Source of the DNA: Agapetus fuscipes
Taxonomy: Eukaryota > Arthropoda > Insecta > Trichoptera > Glossosomatidae
Direction of reading: 5' to 3'
NCBI GenBank assembly: GCA_951799405.1
Contig: OX637335.1
Location: 19,286,342-19,350,341, forward strand
Length of the DNA: 64,000 nt
A program made the translations under genes and the position numbers. Shown one piece after another: positions 54,448 to 64,000 of this stretch (positions are counted from its first letter, which is position 1; every line of letters starts with the position of its first letter). A model generated the notes under the pieces. It ran no database searches. It was given only the letters and a program-made list of their open reading frames with translations, and was not told the DNA's origin.

Positions 54448-54688
54448 TCTTTAACTTTTAGGTTGATATGAGGTTGATTATCTCTATTAAAAAAATGGTT
54501 CAATTGGCTAATATCACTCATGTTTTAGAGAAGGTCGGCAAGAGTTGCAGGGCTTTAAGTTCATTTGAGATAGGGTTTTTATGTTCTAAGTGTACATGCG
54601 GCGAGTGTTAGTGCAAATTTAATCGTGTCTGATTGTGAGGATGCATGTTATATAAATATTTAATGTGGTATATCTTTGCAAATTATTT
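54448..54688 (+). mobile_element. Family A repeat
   Basis: TTCTTTAACTTTTAGGTTGA, GTCGGCAAGAGTTGCAGGGC and GATTGTGAGGATGCATG. Confidence 0.68.
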
Positions 54689-55320
54689 CCGCGCAGAAAT
54701 TAATTTTAGTAATGCAAAAAACAATTTAAAATCTATACTTTTTGCCTGTTACCAGTGTGGTAATACTCGGAGTATGCTTGTTCTCTTTCTAAGTAACGAA
54801 TATTCGTTTTTAGTTTCCACTCCACTATATTACAACACAATGCATCAAACGTTTGGCTTGCGTCTCGATGACGGAGAGCGCGTGGGATTATGAGAGGCAG
54901 TACTTGGAGGCTGCGAGGGGCAGTGGAAGGGAAGGGAAGTGGGGAGCTTGGGACAGGAGTCGACAAACTGATGTCAAGATAAAAAATATCCGTTTCTAGA
55001 AAATATAATAATTCTTTGAGTCTTTGACAGGTCCTCCTGATGTTGTGTGGCAAAAGCTTTGCGGTCAACATTTCTCTAAATCCCTCATATCGGTTCAGCA
55101 GAGGCGTGCATCCTATACAGGCATATGCGCCTTATAGGTAGGCAATATATGGTACGAACACATGTAAGATATTCAGATATAAAATTCAAAATTTAATTTC
55201 GATTGAGTCATTGTTAGCATTTCAATAAATTTAAAATGAGTTGTTGTAAAGGAATGGAAGAAAATATTTATTCTTAAATGTATTTACCTATACCCTATGC
55301 AGTATGCACGCGCCTACGGC
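54689..55320. other. Unassigned stretch
   Basis: GC-richer G-runs at 54890-54965 (GGAAGGGAAGTGGGGAGC) give a 112-codon minus-strand frame that is low-complexity. Confidence 0.45.
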
Positions 55321-55518
55321 TTAGTCTCCCACAATGCGCAGCCACGGCTTCAGTTGTCTTCTACCAGCTCCCCGATGTCCCTCTATCTTGCCTAGCACTA
55401 TCAGTTGCAGAAAGTGGTACTTTGCCCCGCACAATATATGTCCAAGATATGATTCTGTACGTAATTTAACATTCAACAGGAGTTCTCTATCCGTTCCTGC
55501 TCTTCTCAGCGTTTCCAC
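55321..55518 (-). pseudogene. RTE-like LINE C-terminal fragment
   Basis: ETLRRAGTDRELLLNVKLRT, SYLGHILCGAKYHFLQLIV and GKIEGHRGAGRRQLKPWLR, open for 65 codons. Less decayed than other LINE pieces here. Confidence 0.78.
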
Positions 55519-55705
55519 ATTTGTGACCCTTATAAATATACTTTGAATATTTTTTCAGAACTCAGTGATTTGTAATTTACCAGGTACCAATTTTAGCCAG
55601 GAAACTTCTATAAAATATTCCAAAGCTCTAAACATGAAGATTATTTAAATGTTGAATCTCAATTATTTTTAAAAAAATCTTCGTAGTATTAACGAACAAG
55701 AATCT

Positions 55706-55762
55706 CTGAGGGCTCTTGAGGTGTGATTCAAACAAACACAGCGTTTACCAAATAAATCAGTG
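55706..55762 (+). mobile_element. Family C SINE, 3' end only
   Basis: GAGGGCTCTTGAGGTGTGAT, then ACAGCGTTTACCAAATAAATC. Confidence 0.55.
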
Positions 55763-55889
55763 AAGTAAATTATACATATACAAACAATAAAGAGCAGAAA
55801 ATTATGGCGAAGAAGGTGCTACTCAGAAATTGTATACGTCCTGAATTAGAGTTGATGTGGTCCGGTCAAAAAAAGTCTACAGATTGCAT

Positions 55890-56158
55890 TGGTTGGATCG
55901 CATCTAGTAAATGGACCATTAGAGCCTGGAAGTGATGGTTGTGACTGCTGTGGGAAGGACAGAAAACAACTTGTTTTTCTTTTCGTAAATATCTCCATTT
56001 TTTTAATTGCCAATCCACGTTGGAACAATGTGCCCGTCAATGTTCGAATGAACCAACCCACCGCCACCTTCAAAAAAGAGAACATAGATGGTCCTAGATC
56101 ATTAAATGGCGCCACAAGATACTGTTACGAAATTGGGTTCAAAAGTCTTTCAAATTAA
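55890..56158 (+). pseudogene. Possible LINE C-terminal fragment
   Basis: 89-codon open frame containing NPRWNNVPVNVRMNQPTATFKKE, reminiscent of the LWNxLPxxVR...TFKKxL end of CR1-like elements. No other landmark, so the assignment is tentative. Confidence 0.35.
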
Positions 56159-56784
56159 AATACACAGGTCTTCTTATACAGTTATTTATTTTACTTTTTT
56201 ACACAATTTATTTTTACAAAGGTTTCTCGACTATTCCACTTGGTTTCTGCTCACTGCTCAAGTTAGTTCTATGTGTTTGTAAATCTCGTATGATACTGCT
56301 CGCCTTCAGGCCAATTGCACCCTTTTATACTCTCTAAAGCAGTATAGTCTAGATCCTATAGTTGCTAGACAATTCCAGAAAGACAAAGTAATTATTATTT
56401 CTCGATGCTTCACGTAATACCTAGAGACACAACATCACTCCTACCCACCAATGCAATACAGAATTGCTATTATAACAAATACCTACTTAGCCTAGAGAAT
56501 TCTTATAACTATTACTGCCTATACTTATTTCAATATTTATATTTACATAACAATACAAATCATCTATCATCAATAAATTTATCATGTACACGTTTTTTTC
56601 CCTTTTCTATTTTTTTTCTGTAAGTTTTGAATTACTAGGTGTTTGATCTCTGTTTCATCTTATATCGGAGGTAGGTTAAATGAGAAGTGCAGGCAAAGGC
56701 AGGTGCTGTGTGGGAGAGCAAAAACATAAGCAAAGTATACTCCAATCTAACAAAAATATATGGAGAGTAGAAAAGCGCTCCAGG
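56159..56784. other. Unassigned stretch
   Basis: Nothing recognised; frames are AT-driven. Confidence 0.5.
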
Positions 56785-56868
56785 AAACGTTCAAGTGTCT
56801 AAACATTATAGGTAAAACGCCGTGGTTAAGTTAAAATGTTGCGCTTTATACTTGTGGTACTGAGATAG
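56785..56868. mobile_element. Family P MITE, right half
   Basis: AAACGCCGTGGTTAAGTTAA then GCGCTTTATACTTGTGG, matching the right arm of the family. Confidence 0.35.
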
Positions 56869-57964
56869 ATAAAGTGTTTGCGAATGACGCAAATGATAAT
56901 GAAAGGTGTGTTTATCAACAAGCCCAGCTGAATCATTGAAAGTGTAACTTCATAGAATCGACAAGCAACTGCAGTTGTCTATTGCAAATATTTTTGTTGG
57001 AGATAGAGTATTTGTATTGCAAATGCATGTCAACAATGTATGTTAATTTAAATAAGCAAAATATTTGATGAGATGGTTTTCTAGATACCTTGGCCACCCA
57101 TAGAGAAGTTCTGGCATACTTTACTACGGTAACAAAGCATCAACATCTCTTAACAAAGGAAGTCTCTTCACGCACTTTGATACATCATTAAAACTTCTTA
57201 CAAATTTGTGTTGTATTAACAATCAAAGAATTACATTTGGTATGGTTTGTGTTTTCAGAAATTTGATCCTTAGTAGATTTTCTAAAACAAAAATCAAGAA
57301 CAATATTAATATTAATTGTTCGTTTGCTTAATTTAATTAATTATACAACCTTATATATGACCATGGAAAACGTTATGAATTAAGTGAAATTAAACAGTGT
57401 TTTGTTAAATAAAAAATCATATTGTTCTTTCTTTTTGTTTTATAAAGTTTAACTAAGTATCTAGAATATATTATTTGCGCTTGATGCAAAAAGTGAGCAC
57501 TTTATTATTGTGATTTACTCCTCTTATAGCAGTTAATTTTCTTCTATTAAAAGGTACGCGAAGCTCCTCGCAAACTCCTTGGACAGACTCTTATTAAGTA
57601 GCTTCCATAGTCTCTTTACCAGCAGGGTTTCAATATAACATCGCTGCTAATGAAGTTGTTAAGTTTCAACTCCATGATGTTAAAGCATTTAACTATTTTT
57701 GTTGTCGTACCACCTCGATGATGATCTTTAATTTATTTTTCTACTACTAAGCTATACATAAAGTAAACAAACAAGATATGTTTTGTCACCATTAGACTCA
57801 GATATCATATGCTCTTACAATGTATTTTATTTTTAGAGGAATACCAAATTAATAAGTTCCTAAAAATAAACTTGTAGGACCACTCACAATATTTTTTTAA
57901 GCCCTAACATCGTATATATGATAATAATAATATTATCTTATTTGCACACAAAAATTGATATTTA
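56869..57964. other. Unassigned AT-rich stretch
   Basis: No family landmark over 1.1 kb. Confidence 0.5.
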
Positions 57965-58397
57965 TTAAATTAAAGCCCACAACAGACACGTCTAGGTTCT
58001 GCATGATAGTTACAAATAAAAATCCAAATCTCAAATGAACATAAGCCCTGCGACTTTTGTTGAAACAAATGACATTGGCAAAATGAAGCATTTTTTACAG
58101 TACCTATATTATGTAGCAGTGGCGAAGGGTGCCATGCAAGCCTGTTCCCATCGGCTTCCCTTTTAAAATAATGAAACAAAGCAGATAAAAAATCTAGGCA
58201 CAAAGTAAAAAAAATGCATTTAAAACCAAAGAAACAATACGTATTTTTTCCCCATTGAAACCATGCAGTCTACTTTATTATCATTTTTGCCTCATTTTAA
58301 ACGGGAAACCGATGGGAATCGGCTTGTATGACACCCTTCGCCACTGTTATGTAGTCAGCCTCATACCAACCTATTTATCTAGGAACAAGTCAAGGAA
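57965..58397 (-). mobile_element. Family A repeat carrying the 230-bp MITE
   Basis: Left part AACAGACACGTC to CATTTTTTACAG; the right part resumes at GTCAGCCTCATACCAACC and ends AAGTCAAGGAA. Confidence 0.72.
58117..58346 (+). mobile_element. hAT-type MITE (CAGTGGCG termini) inside a family A copy
   Basis: 230 bp with terminal inverted repeats starting CAGTGGCGAAGGGTG and ending with the reverse complement; an inner block (CCCATCGG...TTCCC then TTTTAAAAT) continues the symmetry. It is flanked by a perfect 8-bp target duplication TTATGTAG (58109-58116 and 58347-58354). Removing it restores a continuous family A sequence. The CAGTG start and 8-bp duplication are typical of hAT MITEs. Confidence 0.88.
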
Positions 58398-58423
58398 GTG
58401 GGAATAGTCATTATAAACGTATT

Positions 58424-58680
58424 TCTAATCTAATCTAATCTAAGCTGCAAAGATATATATCATTTAAGATTTATACTAAATGCATTCCCACAAGCAGATA
58501 TGTATAATTTCGCGCTAACACATGCCGCATGTGGACCTACAATATAAAAACCCAATCTCAAATGAACATAAGCCTTGCAACTCTTGCCGTCCTTCCCTGA
58601 AACAGGGGTGACATTGGCAAAGTGAAACAATTTTTATATTATGGGTGGTCAGCCGCATAACAACCTATAAGTCAAGGAAC
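58424..58680 (-). mobile_element. Family A repeat, full-length TTAGA-tail subfamily
   Basis: (TAATC)n, AAGCTGCAAAGATATATATC to ATAAGTCAAGGAAC. Confidence 0.8.
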
Positions 58681-58789
58681 AGTTTTATTCTGTTAATTTA
58701 ATCTGTCACGTTAATTTTGAAAATAATGGAGGTACATACTTCAAGGAAAGTACCTACCTAATGACAGCTTAGAAATAATTAATAAGAAA

Positions 58790-58975
58790 ATGGTAGGTTG
58801 TGGATTCGGATCCCGGCGGAGCACAAAAATATACCATTTATATTTCGAATGTGCTCTTCGCTGGGTTGAAAAATTCATAAACCTTTACCAATGACCGGTC
58901 ACCAAAGGTCATCCAGCCTTACAGCAACTGGGTCTTGCTTGAGTATTGGCGCTTTGTAGCGACAACCAAGCTCGT
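58790..58975 (+). mobile_element. Family C SINE, part of head plus body
   Basis: GGTTGTGGATTCGGATCCCG (B box) and the body to GACAACCAAGCTCGT. It stops at the same point in the body as the copy at 25016-25258. Confidence 0.68.
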
Positions 58976-59062
58976 ACGCCTCTGCGGCACTACAACAAGT
59001 GTCATAGACCCCTAGAGTCTTTAGAATCTAGGGAGTCTCCCGCACAGGATTTCTTAAAAAAA
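58970..59062 (-). repeat. Family K LINE-tail fragment
   Basis: AAGTGTCATAGACCCCTAGA and GGGAGTCTCCCGCACAGGAT; adjoins the truncated family C SINE. Confidence 0.5.
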
Positions 59063-59465
59063 AAAAGCCTTTTTCAAATGTCAAGAGTGCTTTACAGTTC
59101 TGCTTGAACATTAAAGGGTTAACCAATAACTAACCCTGCGAGTTGAAAGGCGTGTTGCTTTTTGCGAGTTTGTTGATTACAAAATATGGCGCCTCTAAAA
59201 TTTACAACCGATGACAAGTGTGAATACAAGGTTTTTTTGATTAAATTAAACTCAGTCAGGTAATGGCACGCGTGAAGATGCGAGGTGTTAATTGTGGGTT
59301 GAGAAACTTTAACTACGCAATAAACAATAGAGTAAGCAATGATAATTGAAAGTAAAAATATACACGTGTTGTGTAATATTTTCTCCTTATGTAATATGAC
59401 TAAGATTCATTTTCAAAAATATTAGATTTCTTGGTGTGCTTTTTAAGTGATTTGATTTGCGATCT

Positions 59466-59668
59466 ATCTATAATCGTAGTTGCAAAAATGTATCAACATT
59501 TAAGATTCAAATTAAATGCATGCCCGCAAACAAACACGTGTAAGTTTGCACTTCACCTCAAATGAACATAATCCCTACAAGTTTTGCCGACCTTTTCTGA
59601 AACAGGGGTGACATAGGCAATGTGAACCATTTTTTACAGCATGGGTGATCACTGATCAGCTGCATAAG
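59466..59668 (-). mobile_element. Family A repeat, right-hand head joined head-to-head with the next copy
   Basis: CTATAATCGTAGTTGCAAAA to GGTGATCACTGATCAGCTGC. Confidence 0.66.
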
Positions 59669-59671
59669 GGT

Positions 59672-59821
59672 TTATGATAATTTTAGATGTGGCTTTTAAT
59701 TTGTAAGTACACATGCAGCATTTGTAAGCGCGAAATGACGCGTGTCTGTTTGTGGGCATGAATTGAATGAATGAATTTCAACTGTTGATATACCTTTGCA
59801 ACTAAGATTATAGATTATAGC
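59672..59821 (+). mobile_element. Family A repeat, 3' half
   Basis: GTAAGTACACATGCAGCATT to CAACTAAGATTATAGATTAT. Confidence 0.62.
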
Positions 59822-59865
59822 TTTGAGTAGTGAAAATGGTGAACAATATGAGTACAAAATTGACT

Positions 59866-60103
59866 CCAATCTAAATCTAAATCTAAGCTGCAAAGATATG
59901 TATCATTTGAGATTCATATTAAATGCATTCCCACAAGCAGACATGCATAATTTCGCGCTTACACATGCCGCATGTGGACCTACAATATAAAAAACCCAAT
60001 GTCAAATGAACATAAGCCCTACAACTCTTGCCGACCTTCCCTGAAGCAGGGGTGACATTGGCAAAGTGAACCATTTTTTACAGTATGGGTGGTCAGCCGC
60101 AGG
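59866..60103 (-). mobile_element. Family A repeat, TTTAGA-tail subfamily
   Basis: Nearly identical to 25660-25918, including the tail and the CCTGAAGCAGGGG variant; the last 30 bases of the head are missing. Confidence 0.76.
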
Positions 60104-60711
60104 GTTTAAATTAAAAAATATGTTTTCAGTAAAAAAATATTTAATATGTATTTTGTTAAGTTCACGCAATATGAGAGCATATTGTAATGGCACGAAATTG
60201 TACGAAAAATAAAGGGATCAATTATTTGCGCTCTGAAAAATTCCAATAAATTTGTGGAATTTAATCAGATTATCGAGTACATTTTTGGGTCAAATATTCT
60301 GTAGTAAGCTACGTACAACATTTATTTGTAAACAACTTCAAAACAAGTCCACAAATTTCAATCGATATTTTTTTGTAATTTCAAAATCATGATACTGTTT
60401 TATAATATGAGTATTAATTGTGTTTATAACCTAAAAATAACAGTTAAATCCAACTTTTACTTTGTGTTGGATCATTATTGATTGAGTCTTATTGAGCTCA
60501 CTGTGTTTGCTTTCATTCTCAATGAATTTTTATTGGGTGTGTTCGATATCCGATATCAAGAATGCTACAATCTATTGTTCGACAAAATTGAATTGAAATG
60601 GGAAAGCACCGTAGTGTTGTAGAATGCCAACATTGTAACGTTTCTGAAACAAGTCATTTTTCATCTAAAATGCATTTTTTTTGCGATACGATAATTAATA
60701 TAAAGATTAGT
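60104..60711. other. Unassigned AT-rich stretch
   Basis: Nothing recognised between two family A copies. Confidence 0.5.
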
Positions 60712-60882
60712 TTTTTCCTTGACTTATAGATTGGTATGAGGCTGACCCCCCATACTTTTTTTTTTTTTTTTTTTTTTCATTCCCCCCATTAGTAACCCTA
60801 ATGGGGGGGAGTTTATTCGTGTGTACCACTTATATAGTATACCACACAAAATATAATTTACAAAGTAATAATTATACATACA

Positions 60883-60923
<41 letters not shown>

Positions 60924-61289
60924 CTATTATTATTTTTTTTTATTATTATACACTACACTCTTATTTTCTTTCACTTGAATTTAATTCATATCCAAGCCGA
61001 TTGGAATTGGAACCGATTTTTGTGTTGAATTTGAATCGATTGGAATTTCCAGTTTCCAATTTTGACCCCCCATACTGTAAAAAATGATTCACTCTGCCAA
61101 TGTCCCCCCTGTGTCAGGAAAGGTCGTCAAAAGTTGTAGGGTTTATGTTCATTTGAGGTTTGGATTTTATTTGCATGTACACATTCAGCATTTGTAAGCG
61201 CGAACTACACGTGTTTGTTTGTGGGCATGCATTTGATATGAGCTTTAAATGTTAATATATCTTTGCAACTTAGATTATAGATTATAGAA
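60712..61289 (+). mobile_element. Family A repeat with a 306-bp retroposed insert
   Basis: Head to ACCCCCCATACT at 60756, insert, then the same 14 bases again and the rest to AACTTAGATTATAGATTATAG. Confidence 0.78.
60757..61062 (-). mobile_element. Retroposed insert with poly(A), 14-bp target duplication and a GC hairpin
   Basis: Flanked by an exact TGACCCCCCATACT (60743-60756 and 61063-61076). It starts with about 22 T on the plus strand, i.e. a poly(A) end on the minus strand. Next to the poly(A) is a hairpin with stem CCCCCCATTAG/CTAATGGGGGG and loop TAACC. A second, ~40-base T run lies in the middle. The long duplication and poly(A) indicate LINE-driven retroposition; the source RNA is not recognised. 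Confidence 0.8.
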
Positions 61290-61388
61290 AGAAATACTTA
61301 TTTGGCGAAGAGAAGGGAAGGGGAGAGAGGTAGGTTGCTTTAAAAAAACTTGTAACACCAAAAGTAACGTTATTCTTCATCTTTATGT

Positions 61389-61569
61389 TTCAGGGAAGGT
61401 CGGCAAGAGTTGCAGGGCTTATGTTCATTTGAGATTGGGTTTTTTATATTGTAGGTCCACATGCGCCATGTGTGAGCGCGAAATTATACGTGTCTGCTTG
61501 TGGGAATGCATTCAATATGAATCTCAAATGATACATATCTTTGCAACTTAGATTTAGATTTAGATTTAT
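61389..61569 (+). mobile_element. Family A repeat, 5'-truncated, TTTAGA tail
   Basis: TTTCAGGGAAGGTCGGCAAG to CAACTTAGATTTAGATTTAG. Confidence 0.74.
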
Positions 61570-61727
61570 TTGCTTCTTCAGGTCCCCCCGACGTTGGCGA
61601 TCACCTCTTTCAATATGTCCTGCGATTTTTGTAACAGTTCCACCACACTTGGGATGCGGGTTCATTACATTTCCCATTTAGGATATTTATCACTTTCTGG
61701 GCCTCAATTTTTTTTCGTCAAAACAAC

Positions 61728-61945
61728 GTCTCCCCAGTGCTTCTTTGGTTTATCTACCATGCATTTTACACAATTTGAGCTAAGAAAAAAACCCAACAAT
61801 AATAAAATAATGTTAGAATTGTGTTCAATATTATAAAAATAAATTTCCAGTTTTCATAAGACACGTTGGTGCAGTACACATACAAACATGGCTCATGTGA
61901 GATTACCTCTGATGAACATAAGACAAACAAACACTTAAAGGACGG
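61728..61945 (+). mobile_element. Family D MITE, internally deleted copy
   Basis: CGTCTCCCCAGTGCTTCTTT on the left, CACAATTTGAGCTAAG, then AACAAACACTTAAAGGACGG on the right. Confidence 0.62.
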
Positions 61946-62351
61946 TAAGTTTAAGATCGTTTTTTAATGATTTTTAAGTGTGCGGAGCTAGATTAATGAC
62001 ACTTGTTTGCCACATTTGGCACGCGTACCATATTTTGGAGTTTTTACCGCTTTTACGGAAAACGAAAAACGAACAACCCTGCACAATCATATTTTCCATT
62101 AAATAATGTAGAGTATAGATTTTTTTATTTTAATTATTTGACACATTTGACTCGCCAGATTTAAAACCTCAAGGCTAAACATCCAATCAAGCAGTCTAGA
62201 CTGGCAGGTTGGAACTTTTCATTACGAGTATTATTGCTTGTCAGTTCTCACTGTGAGAGCGAGGTGTAAAGCAACGCCGTTACTACTAGACGAGCACATT
62301 CCAGGAGTCGCAGTAGAGCAGTGGTTCCCAACTTGGAGGCGCTTTGGGCTT

Positions 62352-62637
62352 TTACGCAAACGCAACAAAGCTGCACATATAGTGTACTAGTTATCGCGTT
62401 ATCTCTAAAGGGGTCACATGTGGTAAGTGGAATATATTTCTTTGTACAGGTAAGGGGGACGGTCATACGCCAACCACTTCATTAAAGTGGGGGCTTCCTA
62501 GCTTCCAAGGGTGCCGGTACCTTGTGAAGGCTGAGTAAACCTTGCCAGTTTTTTATTTTGGGTTTGAAATAAGCACCAAAACTCTGGTTTTCATATCTGG
62601 AATACAAGCACTATACCAACTGAGCTATCGACCGAAC
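62352..62637 (-). mobile_element. Family B SINE
   Basis: CGCAACAAAGCTGCACATAT to GAGCTATCGACCGA; the B box region is altered (TCTGGAATACAAGC follows a short gap). Confidence 0.68.
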
Positions 62638-63014
62638 GAGTTTTATGTAGGGGGCGATTGGAGCGCGATTGAGTGATATGATGGTGATGGAGTGATGAAC
62701 AGGCGATAGTGTCACTACCACTAGATTTTTTTTGGAAATCACTTACCTACTCCTCTCTTTCCCTCTGTCCTCCCCATCGGCGGTCAATTTTTGGGTCAAA
62801 ATATATTCTTGACAACGTGATTACACCCCCTGCCGAACTACGACGATTTTAAATTAGAGGTACGTGGGCCACAAACTTATCTAATTACGAAAAACTAGGT
62901 GATGTGTGAAAAAACTTTGAGAGACACTGCACTAGATGTAAGAGAAAGCATTTACATCTTAATTGCTATTGTAAGAGCGAGTAATTGAGTGGAAATGGCC
63001 AAGTACAAACTCTT

Positions 63015-63160
63015 ACGTTTAAACTCAACAAAAGAGTCAACACCAAAATGTATTGTATCTAACATACTCAAGAGAAGCACTGTTTTAGTTTCAGTATATT
63101 TTTTGGTGAACGATGTAGTTGAGTTGAGACGTGAAACTTTATACTTGGGGTAAGGTGAGG
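63015..63160. mobile_element. Family P MITE, right half well kept
   Basis: GTTTTAGTTTCAGTATATTT, then TGAACGATGTAGTTGAGTTG and AAACTTTATACTTGGGG. Confidence 0.48.
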
Positions 63161-63661
63161 TGCCTACTAACATCGTTAACACTTGCCACCGTAAAATTTT
63201 CAGCCTTTTAGTGCTCTCCAAATGAAATGTGGCGATGTGGAGCTGCTTTATGGGACGGCTAAATAAATGTTGGAACGAGTAATGAAAAATATTTCAATTC
63301 AACTTAGTAATAAAAAAATCTAAGCGCATTTTTTTTCAGTGTATAATATGACAATAAACCTAATGCTACAGTCACCCAGGGTGGCTCTTGGACTTTTTAA
63401 TCAACCGCAGCCATCGCTGCCTTTCCAATGCCTTCATTCTCCAGTTTTGTGCAACTAATGCACGACGTCCACCACAACTCATTCTAGCTACAGTCTTGTA
63501 GGTACTCCTTTGTTTCATTCATAGCAACCATATTTTCCAAGCTCTGATGGTCCGTTTGCTGGACGTGGCCCAGACAAAATAAGGGCTTACAATAATTAAG
63601 ATTTTTAAGAATTTTAGTCGCCTTTCATAAAATTAGTATTTGAAATAATGGGTACACATAA
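63161..63661. other. Unassigned, moderately GC-rich stretch
   Basis: On the minus strand about 63370-63560 can be read as RMSCGGRRALVAQNWRMKAL, which might be LINE-derived, but no diagnostic motif is present. Confidence 0.35.
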
Positions 63662-63960
63662 GTCTGGTCAATAGCTTAGTTGGTAGAATCCTTGCATTCC
63701 ATGCTGAGAGTTCGGGTTCAATTCTCACTGAGGGTGTCAGAAATAATTTCCCGTTTTGGTGTTTATTTCAAACCCAAAATAAAATACCGGCAGCCTTTTC
63801 AAAAAATAAGTCCCAGCCCCACTGAGAGTTGAGAAACCACTATTTCAACTGAAGGGGCTGGCATAAGGCTTACCTGTAACAATAATTAGGTTTTACTCAC
63901 TACGTGCAACCCAATCGGGTAAACGCAGCAATAAGTAACACTTAATGTGTAGCTCAGAAG
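63662..63960 (+). mobile_element. Family B SINE
   Basis: GGTCAATAGCTTAGTTGG, GGTTCAATTCTC (B box), TTTCCCGTTTTGGTGTTTAT, and an end near GTGTAGCTCAG. Confidence 0.7.
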
Positions 63961-64000
63961 CTTAGACTTTAGAAGTGTAATAAATTATGTGTAAGAGTAG

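Noticed and set aside
60801..61028. 75-codon frame with a long phenylalanine run
   Set aside because: Translation of the T-run inside the retroposed insert.
1..64000. Search for CRISPR arrays, bacterial operons, phage or viral genes
   Set aside because: None seen. Repeats are dispersed mobile elements or tandem satellites without regular spacer structure, and no viral-type gene was recognised.

Overview
The window is AT-rich, intron- and transposon-dense animal DNA, most likely from an insect and quite possibly a moth or butterfly. The evidence is eukaryotic throughout: one exon with a consensus GT splice donor, tRNA- and 5S-rRNA-headed SINEs, 3'-terminal pieces of non-LTR retrotransposons of insect type, a hAT-like DNA transposon and many palindromic MITEs. 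There are no operons, ribosome binding sites, CRISPR arrays or prokaryotic genes. The lepidopteran guess rests on the look of the LINE C-termini and is only moderate.

The only host coding sequence I can support is a first coding exon on the minus strand (48396-49029). It encodes a signal peptide followed by a domain resembling the agrin N-terminal (NtA) domain, and it ends at a GTAAG donor. I found no later exon at lower coordinates, so most or all of positions 1-48395 may be one very long first intron. A CpG-richer patch near 50300-50480, upstream of this exon, is a weak candidate for promoter or 5' exon sequence.

The rest is a layered repeat landscape. Family A is an unclassified ~250-bp SINE-like repeat with about 35 copies or fragments and (TTATAGA), (TTTAGA) or (TTAGA) tails. 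Families B, C and G are tRNA-headed SINEs. Families D, F, L, M and P are foldback MITEs, and two further MITE families have CAGTGGCG or CCCAAGTAACC termini. LINE 3' ends occur near 5.1, 9.0, 10.6, 22.9, 24.3, 28.2-28.5, 31.7, 34.2, 46.8 and 55.4 kb.

Highlights: (1) a 3088-bp hAT-like transposon (15004-18091) with 12-bp perfect terminal repeats, an 8-bp target duplication and the decayed gene of a protein family I know from many arthropod genomes; (2) a 5S-rRNA-headed plus tRNA-headed composite SINE (50813-51244) inserted as one unit into a family A remnant, itself inside a family B SINE; (3) a 248-bp near-perfect palindrome (43753-44000) carrying a hammerhead-like motif in each arm; (4) an alternating GAA/TTC array at 32811-32839 matching a heat-shock element; (5) several dated nests in which one mobile element sits inside another with visible target duplications.

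All family assignments are from reading the sequence and memory; nothing was searched. Coordinates of diverged repeats are approximate to about 10 bases.
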